DNA of 64,000 bases from Wolbachia endosymbiont of Armadillidium arcangelii (GTDB lineage: Bacteria > Pseudomonadota > Alphaproteobacteria > Rickettsiales > Anaplasmataceae). The stretch lies in contig NZ_CP157942.1 in the NCBI RefSeq assembly GCF_040207875.1, positions 1,364,001 through 1,428,000 on the forward strand, written 5' to 3'. Position numbers and translations under genes: made by a program. The notes under the pieces are model-generated. The model was not told the origin of the DNA, did no database searches, and was given only the letters and a program-made list of their open reading frames with translations. This document shows positions 47,022 to 56,808 of the stretch, in pieces (position 1 is the first letter of the stretch; every line of letters begins with the position of its first letter).

Positions 47022-48296
47022 GTGTCAAATAAAATAGGCTTTTTGGCTATTTTCGCCTTGGTGATTAGTAGCCAAATTGGCTCTGGAATTTTTATGCTCC
47101 CAATTAGCCTTGCTCCATATGGCGCTTATAGCCTTATAAGCTGGGTGATATCAGGTCTTGGTGCTATATCTCTTGCTTTGGTTTTTGCTTCACTCTGCGC
47201 AAAATTTCCAGAAACGGGTGGTCCCCACGTTTATGTAAAGCATGCTTTTGGCCCCACTGCAGCGTTCTTTGTTGGTTGGACGTATTGGGTGAGTTCATGG
47301 GTGAGTTCAACAGCTGTAACAATTGCAAGTATTGGTTATTTAGCTCCACTTTTTCATAATGATACACAAGATATACGTTTGCTTTTAGAAATAATATTAA
47401 TTTTAGCTATTATGCTAATAAACTTGAGAGGAGTAACTACTGCTGGCTGTGTTGAGCTTCTGCTAACCATTGTTAAAATTATTGCACTTCTTGCAATACC
47501 CATAGCAGGGTTATTTTTCTTTGATAGAAATAATTTTATTGTAAGCGAGGAAGTATCAAACTTTACAATATCGCAAACTCTTGCTCGCTCTACACTACTT
47601 ACTTTATGGTGTTTTATTGGACTTGAATCAGCAACAGCACCTGCAGGATCCGTTAATAATCCAGCTAAGACAATACCAAGAGCCATTGTGCTCGGAACAG
47701 TTTGTGTTGCTGTGATATATTTCATCAATAGCCTTTCAATCATGGGGTTAATAAGCGGTCACGACCTAGCCGGTTCAAAAGCACCATATGTTGATGCAGT
47801 AAAAATTATGTTTCCAGGTAATTGGCATTTGATTATTTCTGTTGTTGCTTTTATCGTTTCCATAAGTAATTTAAACGCTTGGTTTTTAGCTGATGGACAG
47901 GTCACCTTAGGCCTTGCAAAAGACAAGTTAATGCCGCAATTTTTTGTCAAAAAAAATAAGCACGATGCTCCATTCTGGGGAATAATACTCAGTACTTTGG
48001 GGGTATTAGCTCTACTTGTCCTAACATCAAACAAAAGTTTTGCTGAGCAAGTGACTTCAATAATTGATATCTCTGTAATGTCATTTTTGTTTATCTACTT
48101 AGCATGTAGCCTTGCTTTTTTCAAAGTTAATATACAAGAGAAAAACTACTGCAAATTTTTAATTGGGGGTGTGGCTGTATCTTTTTGCTGCTGGATAGTA
48201 TACGAGACTTCTATAAAAACATTGTTAATATCAAGCCTATTCCCTTTAAGCGGAACACTTATTTATCTACTTTGGTATCATAAACTAAAAACTTAA
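47022..48296 (+). CDS. APC-family amino acid/polyamine antiporter-like permease, copy 1
   Basis: A 424-residue inner-membrane permease with 12 hydrophobic segments in the APC superfamily (basic amino acid/polyamine antiporter group, AdiC/PotE-like). 'SSQIGSGIFMLPISLAPYG' in TM1 is the substrate-binding glycine-rich turn, and 'CAKFPETGGPHVYVKHAFGP' and 'TLWCFIGLESATAPAGSVNNPAKTIPRAI' are family hallmarks. The start is GTG (47022). The substrate is not assignable by eye; such carriers exchange host amino acids for bacterial products. The next gene is a close paralogue. Confidence 0.88.
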   Translation: MSNKIGFLAIFALVISSQIGSGIFMLPISLAPYGAYSLISWVISGLGAISLALVFASLCAKFPETGGPHVYVKHAFGPTAAFFVGWTYWVSSWVSSTAVTIASIGYLAPLFHNDTQDIRLLLEIILILAIMLINLRGVTTAGCVELLLTIVKIIALLAIPIAGLFFFDRNNFIVSEEVSNFTISQTLARSTLLTLWCFIGLESATAPAGSVNNPAKTIPRAIVLGTVCVAVIYFINSLSIMGLISGHDLAGSKAPYVDAVKIMFPGNWHLIISVVAFIVSISNLNAWFLADGQVTLGLAKDKLMPQFFVKKNKHDAPFWGIILSTLGVLALLVLTSNKSFAEQVTSIIDISVMSFLFIYLACSLAFFKVNIQEKNYCKFLIGGVAVSFCCWIVYETSIKTLLISSLFPLSGTLIYLLWYHKLKT

Positions 48297-48366
48297 CTTA
48301 AATTTTTTATTTGCTAAAATTCTTAAGCTATACTACTGGCTTACATTAATAGAATTAAGAGGTATT

Positions 48367-49644
48367 GTGTCAAATAAAATAGGTTTTTGGGCTGTTTTTG
48401 CTTTAGTTATTAGTAGTCAGATCGGCTCTGGGGTTTTCATGCTTCCAATTAGCCTTGCTCCATATGGTGCTTATAGCCTTATAAGCTGGGTAATATCAGG
48501 TTTTGGCGCCATATCTCTTGCACTAGTCTTTGCTACACTATGTGCAAAATTTCCAGAAACTGGAGGTCCTCACGTTTATGTAAAACATGCTTTTGGTCCT
48601 ACCGCAGCTTTCTTTGTTGGTTGGACATATTGGGTGATCTCATGGGTTAGTACAACAGCTTTAATAGTTGTGGGTGTTGGCTATCTTACACCATTCTTCC
48701 ATGAAGATATCCAAAGCATGCGTTTGCTTTTAGAGTTACTGCTATTTACAGTCATTACGTTAGTAAATTTAAGAGGAATAGCTACTGCAGGGCGCGTTGA
48801 GTTTCTACTCACGGTTGTGAAGGTTGCTGTATTGCTTGCAATACCTATAGCAGCGTTGTTTTTTTTCGATAGAAATAATTTTATCACAAGTGAAGAAGTA
48901 TTAAGCCTTACAACATCGCAAATTCTTGCTCGCTCTACACTCCTTACTCTATGGTGTTTTATTGGACTTGAATTGGCAACAGCACCTGCAGGGTCAGTTG
49001 ATAATCCAGCTAAAACTATACCAAAAGCTGTAGTGCTTGGCACAATTTGTGTTGCTGTTATATATTTTATCAACAATTTCGCGATTATGGGATTGATTAA
49101 TGGCAATAATTTAGCAAGTTCAAGAGCACCATATGTTGATGCGATAAAAATTATGTTTTCTGGTAATTGGCATTTAATTATTTCCATAATTGCATTCATT
49201 TTTTGTGTTGGTAGTCTAAACGCTTGGGTTTTGTCTAGTGGACAGGTTGCTTTTGGTCTTGCAGAAGATAAACTAATGCCACAATTCTTTGCTAAAAGGA
49301 ATAAGCATGGCTCTCCCTTTTGGGGAATAACAATTAGCTCAGTTGGCACTGTAGTTTTATTAATTCTCACTTCAAGAAACAATTTTGCTCAGCAGATTAA
49401 ATCAATTATTGACTTTTCTGTAATTTCATTTTTATTTGTCTACCTCACATGCAGCCTTGTTTTTTTAAAGGTAATTATAAAGGAGAAAAATTATTGCAAA
49501 TTTTTAATTGGTAGCATAGCAACAATCTTTTGTTGTTGGGTGATACTTGAAACTCCTATAAATACCTTGCTAACTGCAAGTTTGTTTACTGCAAGCGGCA
49601 TACCCGTTTATTTACTTTGGTATCGCAGAGGTTCTATGCAGTGA
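48367..49644 (+). CDS. APC-family amino acid/polyamine antiporter-like permease, copy 2
   Basis: Tandem paralogue of the preceding gene (425 residues, GTG start, roughly three quarters identical by eye). It keeps the TM1 motif 'SSQIGSGVFMLPISLAPYG', the 'FPETGGPHVYVKHAFGP' block and 'TLWCFIGLELATAPAGSVDNPAKTIPKAV'. Differences cluster in TM4-TM5 and TM7, which could change substrate preference. Only 70 bases separate the genes; a Rho-independent terminator is not obvious. Confidence 0.88.
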   Translation: MSNKIGFWAVFALVISSQIGSGVFMLPISLAPYGAYSLISWVISGFGAISLALVFATLCAKFPETGGPHVYVKHAFGPTAAFFVGWTYWVISWVSTTALIVVGVGYLTPFFHEDIQSMRLLLELLLFTVITLVNLRGIATAGRVEFLLTVVKVAVLLAIPIAALFFFDRNNFITSEEVLSLTTSQILARSTLLTLWCFIGLELATAPAGSVDNPAKTIPKAVVLGTICVAVIYFINNFAIMGLINGNNLASSRAPYVDAIKIMFSGNWHLIISIIAFIFCVGSLNAWVLSSGQVAFGLAEDKLMPQFFAKRNKHGSPFWGITISSVGTVVLLILTSRNNFAQQIKSIIDFSVISFLFVYLTCSLVFLKVIIKEKNYCKFLIGSIATIFCCWVILETPINTLLTASLFTASGIPVYLLWYRRGSMQ

Positions 49645-49680
49645 ATATTATAGCTGGAGATTTCTTTAAATAATCGATAT

Positions 49681-50106
49681 CTATGGATCAAGATTTTTCT
49701 CCTCTTTGTCCACCTGTTCAACATTACTCTTCTTAAGTTTGCTGCTCACTTCTTCTGTATATTTATTATCTACGCAAGCCTCATCCTTTGCTTTGCTAGA
49801 GTCACCTACTTGCGATTGCGGTTTTTTATATGCCTTTTCTTCATGTGTGAAAATTTTCACTAAAAACTTTCCCATTATTAGTATTGACCTTAAAAAATCT
49901 TTTAACCCAAAAGGTTCTTGCTTTTTATTTGAGAGATGTTGGTCTATCTTAGGAATTTTTACACCATACTTTTTATCATCAAAATTTATTGCTGGCTTGC
50001 TTTTTTTCGAAAGAACATTTTGAGCCTCTGATCTATTGACTTTTTCAAGCTTTTGAAATGTAGATACCGAAGGCTTAACCTTAGTGTCACTATATTCTTT
50101 ATTCAT
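49681..50106 (-). CDS. Unknown charged protein with one central hydrophobic helix
   Basis: 141 residues, rich in Lys, Glu and Ser at both ends, with a moderately hydrophobic stretch at about 71-86 ('LKDFLRSILIMGKFLVKIF'). No family recognised and no signal peptide. Convergent with the APC permease and divergent from asd (132 bases apart). Probably real because of its balanced codon use and isolated position, but function is unknown. Confidence 0.6.
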   Translation of the reverse strand: MNKEYSDTKVKPSVSTFQKLEKVNRSEAQNVLSKKSKPAINFDDKKYGVKIPKIDQHLSNKKQEPFGLKDFLRSILIMGKFLVKIFTHEEKAYKKPQSQVGDSSKAKDEACVDNKYTEEVSSKLKKSNVEQVDKEEKNLDP

Positions 50107-50238
50107 CTCTCATGCAATATTATCAACATAATGTAATTATAACTAAATTATGGTTAATTGCAAGGTAAAAATATTAAAATAATTGTAAATTTTATCAGTA
50201 AAAATATAATATAGCTTTAAAGTCAGAGGTTTATCTAT

Positions 50239-51276
50239 ATGGGATATAAAATTGCTGTTGTTGGAGCAACCGGAAGAGTAGGGCGTGAGGTATTAAGCAC
50301 GCTTGCTGAGTTTCAAAACGAAGGAAAGATTTCAATAGGTTCTGTAATTGCACTTGCATCAAAAAAATCAGAGAGGAAAAAGGTGAGTTTCGGTGATGAG
50401 GAATTAACTGTCTTAGGCCTCGAGGATCACGACTTTGCTGGAATTGATATAGCAATTTTCTGTGCTGGATCTCATGTTTCTGAGAGATACGTACCGATTG
50501 CAACTAAGGCTGGATGCATTGTAATAGATAACACCTTCCATTTTAGAATGAAAGAAGGCGTGCCACTAGTGATTCCAGAGATCAACAAAAATAAAATCAT
50601 AGAATACAAAAACCATAATATAATATCTAACCCAAATTGTACTACAATACAGATGTTGCTGGCATTGCATTTATTGCACCAAAAAGCAAAAATAAAGAGA
50701 ATCGTTGCTTCAACTTATCAATCAACTTCTGGTGCAGGTAAAGCAGCAATGGATGAACTCTACAACCAGACAAAAAAAATCTTTATGAACGAAGCTAAAA
50801 AACCTGAAATATTTCCTAAGCAAATAGCATTTAATTGCATTCCTCATATAGGAGAATTCATGGAAGACGGCTCTACAAAAGAGGAATGGAAAATGCAAGA
50901 GGAAACAAAAAAAATTTTAGGGGAGGATGTAAGAGTGACTACAACTTGTGTAAGGGTACCTGTCTTTATCGGTCACGCTATTGCAGTAAATGTAGAATTT
51001 GATCAGCATATAACTGAAGAAGAAGCTCGTGAAATACTCAGTGAAGCCGAAGATAGTGGGGTTTTAGTACACGATAGACGCGAAGATGGTGGATATAAAA
51101 CACAAATTGATACTGTACAGGAGGATGCTGTATATGTATCGCGTATTAGAAGAGACAACACTGTTAAGCATGGATTAAATATGTGGATAGTGGCTGATAA
51201 TCTGCGCAAAGGTGCAGCACTAAATATAGTACAGATTTTGGAGATTCTAATAAAAGAGTATTTGTCAATCAAGTAG
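50239..51276 (+). CDS. asd: Aspartate-semialdehyde dehydrogenase
   Basis: Reduces aspartyl phosphate to aspartate semialdehyde, on the route to diaminopimelate (for peptidoglycan) and lysine. The 345 residues carry the Rossmann motif 'VVGATGRVGREVL' (8-20), the catalytic Cys in 'SNPNCTTIQ' (Cys near 134), 'STYQSTSGAGKAA' and the C-terminal 'RRDNTVKHGLNMWIVADNLRKGAALNIVQI' block. Full length and intact. Confidence 0.95.
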   Translation: MGYKIAVVGATGRVGREVLSTLAEFQNEGKISIGSVIALASKKSERKKVSFGDEELTVLGLEDHDFAGIDIAIFCAGSHVSERYVPIATKAGCIVIDNTFHFRMKEGVPLVIPEINKNKIIEYKNHNIISNPNCTTIQMLLALHLLHQKAKIKRIVASTYQSTSGAGKAAMDELYNQTKKIFMNEAKKPEIFPKQIAFNCIPHIGEFMEDGSTKEEWKMQEETKKILGEDVRVTTTCVRVPVFIGHAIAVNVEFDQHITEEEAREILSEAEDSGVLVHDRREDGGYKTQIDTVQEDAVYVSRIRRDNTVKHGLNMWIVADNLRKGAALNIVQILEILIKEYLSIK

Positions 51277-51879
51277 AGTGCACGTGTGTTGTAATTCGGA
51301 GGAAATTTGTATGCAGCGCCGTAACGTTAGGCCATGAAAACTCCTTGACAAACTTTCCCACTTTCCTCATTATATCAATAAGAGTATTTATCCTTGTTTT
51401 TGATACGCGCGGTTTCAACGACAAAATTCAGTAAAAAACTCAGATATTTATTGGCAAATTACATAAAATTATAGCGGCTGCATGTCTTTTTTATTTTTTC
51501 TACATTCAGCCAAAACGCGCTTATTTTAAGCGTTAGCACATTATTACAATGCCAATTTAAATTATTACAGGGTCAAAACTCACTACTCGGGGATTCTTTT
51601 GCCTTTTTTCTATTTGGTAAATTTCTTAATGTTTATGGCTAAAGTAATTTTAGCGAGCCAGTGCTTGACACTGATCATCAGAAACGTTGTATTTTAACAT
51701 TACTTTTATACTCGTAAATTTAACTGGATCTCAGTGTCAAGCACTGGGATGACACCATTATAAAGGAACCAGTGTTAGCTACTTGGATGACAAGAGGAGC
51801 TACTTAAATGACACCAGAGATGACGCCATCTGCGGCCCTGCAAATTGTAATATTGTGGTGGTATGACGTAGAAAAACTG
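51277..51879. other. Intergenic region with a palindromic repeat unit
   Basis: About 600 bases between convergent asd and purK with no gene. It holds a palindromic unit of about 100 bp (51655-51756, listed separately) and, after it, degenerate halves ('GGATGACAAGAGG', 'AATGACACCAGAG') up to about 51830. Confidence 0.6.
51655..51756. repeat. Palindromic repeat unit with conserved spacer, copy 1
   Basis: Ends CCAGTGCTTGACACTG...CAGTGTCAAGCACTGGGATGACACC. The spacer (TGATCATCAGAAACGTTG...ACTTTTATACTCGTAAATTTAACT) recurs in reverse orientation at 60236-60333, so the roughly 100-bp unit including its spacer has spread as a whole. Confidence 0.7.
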
Positions 51880-52944
51880 TTAACTTAAATCTATATTGAC
51901 ATGTCCCATTTTACGCTTGTCCCTAACCTCTTTTTTCCCATATATGGTTAAGCTAGCTTTTTTGTTGCTCAGATACTTGTGAGAATCATATATATCATGA
52001 CCTATTATGTTTTTTGTCATGCAAGGGAAGCGTAATACTACTTCTTGTATAGGTAACCCGCATGTTACCCTAACCAATTGCTCAAATTGACTAACGTTAC
52101 ATGCATCCAAGCTCCAGTGGCAAGAATTGTGAGGTCTTGGGGCTAGTTCATTAACTAGTAACTCATGATTTTCAGTGATGAAAAACTCAATAGTTAGAAT
52201 TCCTACTACATCAAGCGCAGCTGCTATTTTCTCTGCAGTTTTTTGTACCTCTTTAGTTAATTTATTATCTATTTTAGCTGGTACTGTCGAAGTATCAAGT
52301 ATTCCATCAACATGACAATTTTCTGCTATAGGAAAAAAGACCACCCTACCATTTTGATCTCTTGCAATAACTATTGAAATCTCCTTCAATAAGTCGATAC
52401 TTGCTTCTAGAATATATTGTGTATTCCAATCAAAAGAAACAAATTGTTTTACTTCATAATCATTTTCAATCACATATTGTCCCTTTCCATCATAACCCAT
52501 TTCTGTTGTTTTCAGCCTTGTTGGATAGCCAAAAGTTTCACTACTTTCTAGTAGCTGATTATAATTTTGTATACTTTTGTAATCAGCAGTTTTTATGCCC
52601 AAACCTCTAATAAAATCTTTCTCTCTCAGCCTATTTTGCGAAATGTGTAACGCCTTTTTGCCTGGATAAAAATCTGCATGCCGCGACACAATATCAATTG
52701 CACTACATGGAATATTTTCAGACTCAATAGTGACTAAATCCACACTCTGTGCAAAAGATTCAAGTGCCTTCTTATCAGAGAAGTCTAAATCATCAGCAAC
52801 AGAACAAGCTGGATCGTCTTTAGCACTGGCAAAAACATGCGTTCTTTGCCCAAGTTTCATTGCAGCGATAGCGGTCATTCTACCCAATTGCCCACTTCCT
52901 ATTATTCCTATCACTTTTTTACCAAGTGGATCTGGTTTGTTCAT
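51880..52944 (-). CDS. purK: 5-(carboxyamino)imidazole ribonucleotide synthase
   Basis: ATP-grasp enzyme that carboxylates AIR with bicarbonate in purine synthesis. The 354 residues match the family: N-terminal 'IGIIGSGQLGRMTAIAAMKLG' (13-33), 'NRLREKDFIRGLGIKTADYKSI' (about 105-126), 'LKTTEMGYDGKGQYVI' (Gly-rich ATP loop), 'FFITENHELLVNELAPRPHNSCHWSLDAC' (metal ligands Glu/Asn near 254-267). Intact. Confidence 0.94.
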   Translation of the reverse strand: MNKPDPLGKKVIGIIGSGQLGRMTAIAAMKLGQRTHVFASAKDDPACSVADDLDFSDKKALESFAQSVDLVTIESENIPCSAIDIVSRHADFYPGKKALHISQNRLREKDFIRGLGIKTADYKSIQNYNQLLESSETFGYPTRLKTTEMGYDGKGQYVIENDYEVKQFVSFDWNTQYILEASIDLLKEISIVIARDQNGRVVFFPIAENCHVDGILDTSTVPAKIDNKLTKEVQKTAEKIAAALDVVGILTIEFFITENHELLVNELAPRPHNSCHWSLDACNVSQFEQLVRVTCGLPIQEVVLRFPCMTKNIIGHDIYDSHKYLSNKKASLTIYGKKEVRDKRKMGHVNIDLS

Positions 52945-53050
52945 AATATAAATTAATATTTCATAATTAGAGTACGATAATATGCTTGGAAAATCTATGA
53001 AAAAAGTGTATAATTGAAATGTGTTAAGTTCTTATCATGAATGCTTTATA

Positions 53051-53455
53051 ATGACCATGAAATACACACTTACTACTAACTTTGTTGAAGTTACAGTTTT
53101 ACCAATTTACATTGAAGAGCAATCCATTCCTTATGAAAATTGCTACGTGTGGATGTATAATGTTAAGATAAAAAACAAAAGTTCATCAACTATTCAATTG
53201 TTAAGTCGCTATTGGCAAATAATAGATTATAAGGGCAAAATAAATGAAGTTTCCGGAGTTGGTGTTATTGGAGAACAACCTGTAATAAAACCTGGAGAGG
53301 TATTCAAATATACAAGTGGAACATACTTAAATGAACCATCAGGAATAATGCAGGGTAAATATGAATTTCTGAACGAAGAGAGCATAAAAACCTTTGAGGT
53401 TATGGTACCATCCTTTTCCTTAGATAGTCCATACGTTAACACTAGACCTCATTAA
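53051..53455 (+). CDS. apaG: ApaG family protein
   Basis: A 134-residue fibronectin-III-like ApaG domain protein: 'YVWMYNVKIKNKSSSTIQLLSRYWQIID', 'VSGVGVIGEQPVIKPGEVFKYTSGTYLNEPSGIMQGKYEF' are the family core. The molecular role is uncertain (linked to Co/Mg resistance in enterobacteria). The ATG at 53051 (or 53057) is preferred over the upstream TTG at 53021, since the family starts with a short lead. The stop overlaps that of the convergent permease by three bases. Confidence 0.9.
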   Translation: MTMKYTLTTNFVEVTVLPIYIEEQSIPYENCYVWMYNVKIKNKSSSTIQLLSRYWQIIDYKGKINEVSGVGVIGEQPVIKPGEVFKYTSGTYLNEPSGIMQGKYEFLNEESIKTFEVMVPSFSLDSPYVNTRPH

Positions 53456-55059
53456 CTATCAAATTTTTGATCCTTATCATCAAGCGTGAATAAGATTATC
53501 GTAGAGATTAAGCCTATCATAACTATCATTAACGAAAATGGGGCAGCTTCTCTATAACGCTCGTCGCTTACAAGTTCATATATTCTAGTTGATATAGTTT
53601 CAAAATTAAATGGTCTTATAATGAGTGTTGCCGTAAGTTCCTTTATAGTATCCATAAATACGAGCAGAAATCCCGACATTATGCTTTTCTTGATAAGAGG
53701 GATATGAATATTCAGGCATGTAGAAATAGGCCCATGACCCATAGTATATGCAGTCCACTCAATTTCATTTGGTGTTTTTTTGAGCCCCGACTCCACCGCT
53801 TTGAAAGATACGGCAAAAAAACGAAATAAATATGAGTAAACTAAAGCACCAATAGTTCCTACCAAGCTAATTTCCACAATATATTGAGTAATGAAAGAGG
53901 ATATTCTGCTTAAAAATATTATTATGCTAATTGCAATAATTGCATTTGGAATTGCATATCCGAGAGAAATGAAACGCGCTATATTAGCGATTATCTTATT
54001 TCTACGCGCTGTATATCCAATAACTATCGCAATGCTAATTGAGATTAATGCGGTAATAAATGATAAACCAACACTGTTTGCTATTATATTATAGAATCTT
54101 GCTTCATATATGAAAAACCCCTTCTCTATGCTCCAATATATAAGTGGAATCATTGGCAAAATAAAACCTATTAATATTGGCAGTGCACACATAGTATAAG
54201 TAAAGATCAATGGTATAGAACCATTTATACTCCGTTTATTGTGATAATCTGCATTAGTATTGATTGAAGAGTAGGATATTCCTCTTTTTTGTAGTTTTTT
54301 CTCGATAACTATTAGTGTTGCAACGAAAATCAGTTCTGCAACTGCCAAAACAGTAGTTGAATATTTGTCATGCAGTAAAAACCAAGTACGGTATATTCCC
54401 GTCGTGAAAGTATCGATAGCAAGAAACTGTGGTGTGCCGAAATCTGTAATTACTTCCATTAGTACCAAGGACAGTCCAGCTATAATTGATGGGCGTATAG
54501 AGGGTGTGATGACAGAAAACAGGCTCTGTAATGAAGAAAACCCAAGTGTTGATGCAATAGTGACTGAGTTACTAACATTCTTTAAACTTGAGCGGACTAA
54601 CATATAAACGTATGGATATAGGCTAAATCCCATTACTAATATTCCACCACCTAGAGATTTTATTTCAGGAAACCAATAGTCACCTTTGCTCAATTGAAAA
54701 ATATCTCTTAATAAGCTCTGAACTGGGCCTGGAAATTCTAGCGTGTTTACATAAACAAACGATACTATATATCCAGGAATTGATATCGGAAAGAATAAAG
54801 CAATCTCAAAAGTTTTACTTCCTGGAAACGAAAAAAATGTAGTAAGCCAAGCTGGAATTACTCCAAATATGAAGGATATTACCCCTACTCCTACCATCAA
54901 AATCAACGTGTTGAGTATATATTCAGGGAAAAGTGTACTAATTACCCATCCAGAATTTGCTGATTCTGTAAATAGAATCGATATTAACGATAGTATAGGA
55001 CAGACAAATAATATACTTACTAAAAACAAGAATATATTTTTAAATATTCTCAAAAACAT
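53452..55059 (-). CDS. Iron(III) ABC transporter permease (FbpB-type)
   Basis: A 535-residue inner-membrane permease made of two fused permease domains, as in FbpB/AfuB/SfuB-type ferric iron importers. Each half has an EAA-type loop ('IASTLGFSSLQSLFSVITPSIRPSIIAG' in the first, 'AYTMGHGPISTCLNIHIPLIKKSIMSGF' in the second) that contacts the ATPase. About twelve membrane segments. The cognate binding protein and ATPase are not in the window. Intact. Confidence 0.88.
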   Translation of the reverse strand: MFLRIFKNIFLFLVSILFVCPILSLISILFTESANSGWVISTLFPEYILNTLILMVGVGVISFIFGVIPAWLTTFFSFPGSKTFEIALFFPISIPGYIVSFVYVNTLEFPGPVQSLLRDIFQLSKGDYWFPEIKSLGGGILVMGFSLYPYVYMLVRSSLKNVSNSVTIASTLGFSSLQSLFSVITPSIRPSIIAGLSLVLMEVITDFGTPQFLAIDTFTTGIYRTWFLLHDKYSTTVLAVAELIFVATLIVIEKKLQKRGISYSSINTNADYHNKRSINGSIPLIFTYTMCALPILIGFILPMIPLIYWSIEKGFFIYEARFYNIIANSVGLSFITALISISIAIVIGYTARRNKIIANIARFISLGYAIPNAIIAISIIIFLSRISSFITQYIVEISLVGTIGALVYSYLFRFFAVSFKAVESGLKKTPNEIEWTAYTMGHGPISTCLNIHIPLIKKSIMSGFLLVFMDTIKELTATLIIRPFNFETISTRIYELVSDERYREAAPFSLMIVMIGLISTIILFTLDDKDQKFDS

Positions 55060-55189
55060 TAATTTGAATCTATATTTGATACTAAAATGTTATATATAAA
55101 AACTGAAGATATCCAGTAATTAACAGCCGTCCTATTGAATATCTTTATAATTTTATATATTATGTTTTAAATCGATAAACTAATTAATC

Positions 55190-56035
55190 ATGAGTTTCAT
55201 CATTGCAACTTTCTATCACTTTATAGAACTCTCTAATTATTATGACATGAAAGACGAAATAAAAGTTGCATGCGACAACGTGGAGTTAAAGGGTACTATA
55301 CTACTTGCAGAAGAGGGTATTAATGCAACTGTATCTGGTAGAAGAACCGCAATTGATAAAATATTTGATTTTCTATGTTCTGATGACAGGCTGAAAGGTC
55401 TTACATGGAAAGAGAGCGCGGCAGAATATCAACCATTTAGTAAGATGAAAGTGAGGTTAAAAAGAGAAATTGTAAATCTTGGTGTAAGTAATCTCGATAC
55501 TGCCGTTAGAGGTCAGTACGTTGATCCGGAGCATTGGGATGATTTTATCTCTCAACCTGACATTTTAGTAATAGACACACGAAATGAATACGAAGTAAAA
55601 CTAGGCAAATTTAAAAATGCAATCGATCCGCACACTCAACGTTTTCGCGATTTTCCTCAGTGGGCAGAGTCTTTCTCTGAAAGTAAAGACCTGAAAGTGG
55701 CTATGTACTGCACTGGTGGAATCAGATGTGAGAAATCTACAGCATATATGAAAAGCCTTGGATTTAACGATGTTTACCACCTTAAAGGCGGTATTCTTTC
55801 CTACCTTGAAAAAACTGACAACAAAAGTGGTAATTGGGAAGGCGAGTGTTTTGTTTTTGATGATAGAATTGCTGTTGATCACTCACTCGCCCCAAGTGAT
55901 AAAATAAAATGCATATTCTGCTCAAATCAAGTTTCCACTGATGAACTGAAATCAGTTCCACGTGGACAGGTGGTTTGCTCTGATTGTAAATCTTTAAGTA
56001 TTGAAAGAAATTCAGAATACAACACGAACCTTTAA
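55190..56035 (+). CDS. trhO: tRNA uridine(34) hydroxylase (rhodanese family)
   Basis: Member of the TrhO (YceA) family that hydroxylates uridine 34 of tRNAs. The 281 residues comprise an N-terminal acylphosphatase-like domain ('GTILLAEEGINATVSG'), a rhodanese domain with the active-site loop 'YCTGGIRCEKS' (Cys174, Cys180) after 'VIDTRNEYEVKLGKF', and a C-terminal zinc-ribbon-like CxxC pair ('CIFC', 'CSDC'). Intact; its stop overlaps the convergent small gene by four bases. Confidence 0.92.
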   Translation: MSFIIATFYHFIELSNYYDMKDEIKVACDNVELKGTILLAEEGINATVSGRRTAIDKIFDFLCSDDRLKGLTWKESAAEYQPFSKMKVRLKREIVNLGVSNLDTAVRGQYVDPEHWDDFISQPDILVIDTRNEYEVKLGKFKNAIDPHTQRFRDFPQWAESFSESKDLKVAMYCTGGIRCEKSTAYMKSLGFNDVYHLKGGILSYLEKTDNKSGNWEGECFVFDDRIAVDHSLAPSDKIKCIFCSNQVSTDELKSVPRGQVVCSDCKSLSIERNSEYNTNL

Positions 56036-56409
56036 CAACTCCTTTCTCTTTGCATATTTGTAACCTCAATTTTATCAAGACATTTACCTACGACATAGCC
56101 CGCTCCAGCTCCAAGTAACGCACCAACAACACTACACCAGAAACACCAACAAGAGTTAAAGCTGCTTACCCTAAATAATATGCTGCAACTAACTAAACCA
56201 ATTGCTGCACCTATACACCTAAGTTTCATATTATTACTAATATTGTTACCTTTTTTACGCTTTAGGTTATTACTAGTATTTTTGCTTATCCAATCAAATT
56301 CTTCGATATCTGGTCTTGTGTCTACAAAATTTGTAAGATCATTTATTGTTTTGTGCCTAAGATGATCTAACTCTAACATTTTACCTTTTACACATTGTTC
56401 AAATTTCAT
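56032..56409 (-). CDS. Unknown small protein with glycine-zipper membrane region
   Basis: 125 residues. The N-terminal half is charged; the C-terminal half has two hydrophobic stretches ('CIGAAIGLVSCSILF', 'SVVGALLGAGAGYVVG') with GxxxG spacing of the glycine-zipper kind. No family recognised. The ATG at 56409 is preceded by only a weak AAATAAAT region. A short gene, but composition and position support it. Confidence 0.55.
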   Translation of the reverse strand: MKFEQCVKGKMLELDHLRHKTINDLTNFVDTRPDIEEFDWISKNTSNNLKRKKGNNISNNMKLRCIGAAIGLVSCSILFRVSSFNSCWCFWCSVVGALLGAGAGYVVGKCLDKIEVTNMQRERSC

Positions 56410-56750
56410 TTATTTTTCCATACTATTAGAATATATTTTTACTACACTTAATATTTTAATAATTGGTAAATTTCCATGCAAAAATAAATAGCTGGTTTCA
56501 CCACTATAGCTGTTATAATTTGACAGCACCATCTACTAAAATCCAAGACCAGGTTGTTTTTTCTAGTGTCAAGTGCTGGAAGAACAATATGTAGAATTTG
56601 TGTTTTTGGCGATTGCAGTCTACTAAGAAATCAATAAGGATAGAGCTGCCCTTTACGCTTTTTCACTTAAGCTTTTTGTCTACTAGAAATGGTATAATAT
56701 GTATACCATGTAAAGAATATTAATTTTCATAAAAGATTCAGATTTAAAAC
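56410..56750. other. Intergenic stretch
   Basis: About 340 bases with a half palindrome (CTAGTGTCAAGTGCTGG, 56565-56581) belonging to the Wolbachia-type repeat. Nothing else identified. Confidence 0.5.
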
Positions 56751-56780
56751 TTGACTTAGCATAGTCCGTAATGTCATAAT
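56751..56780 (+). promoter_or_regulatory. Sigma-70-like promoter
   Basis: TTGACT (56751-56756) and CATAAT (56775-56780) with 18 bases between, 28 bases upstream of the ATG at 56809. GAGG at 56800-56803 is the ribosome binding site. Confidence 0.55.
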
Positions 56781-56808
56781 AAATTATGTTAATTAACGTG
56801 AGGTTATT

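Noticed and set aside
48681..49382. Minus-strand frame of 233 codons within the second APC permease
   Set aside because: Long but antisense to a clear transporter gene; a similar shadow occurs in the paralogue, explained by shared codon use.
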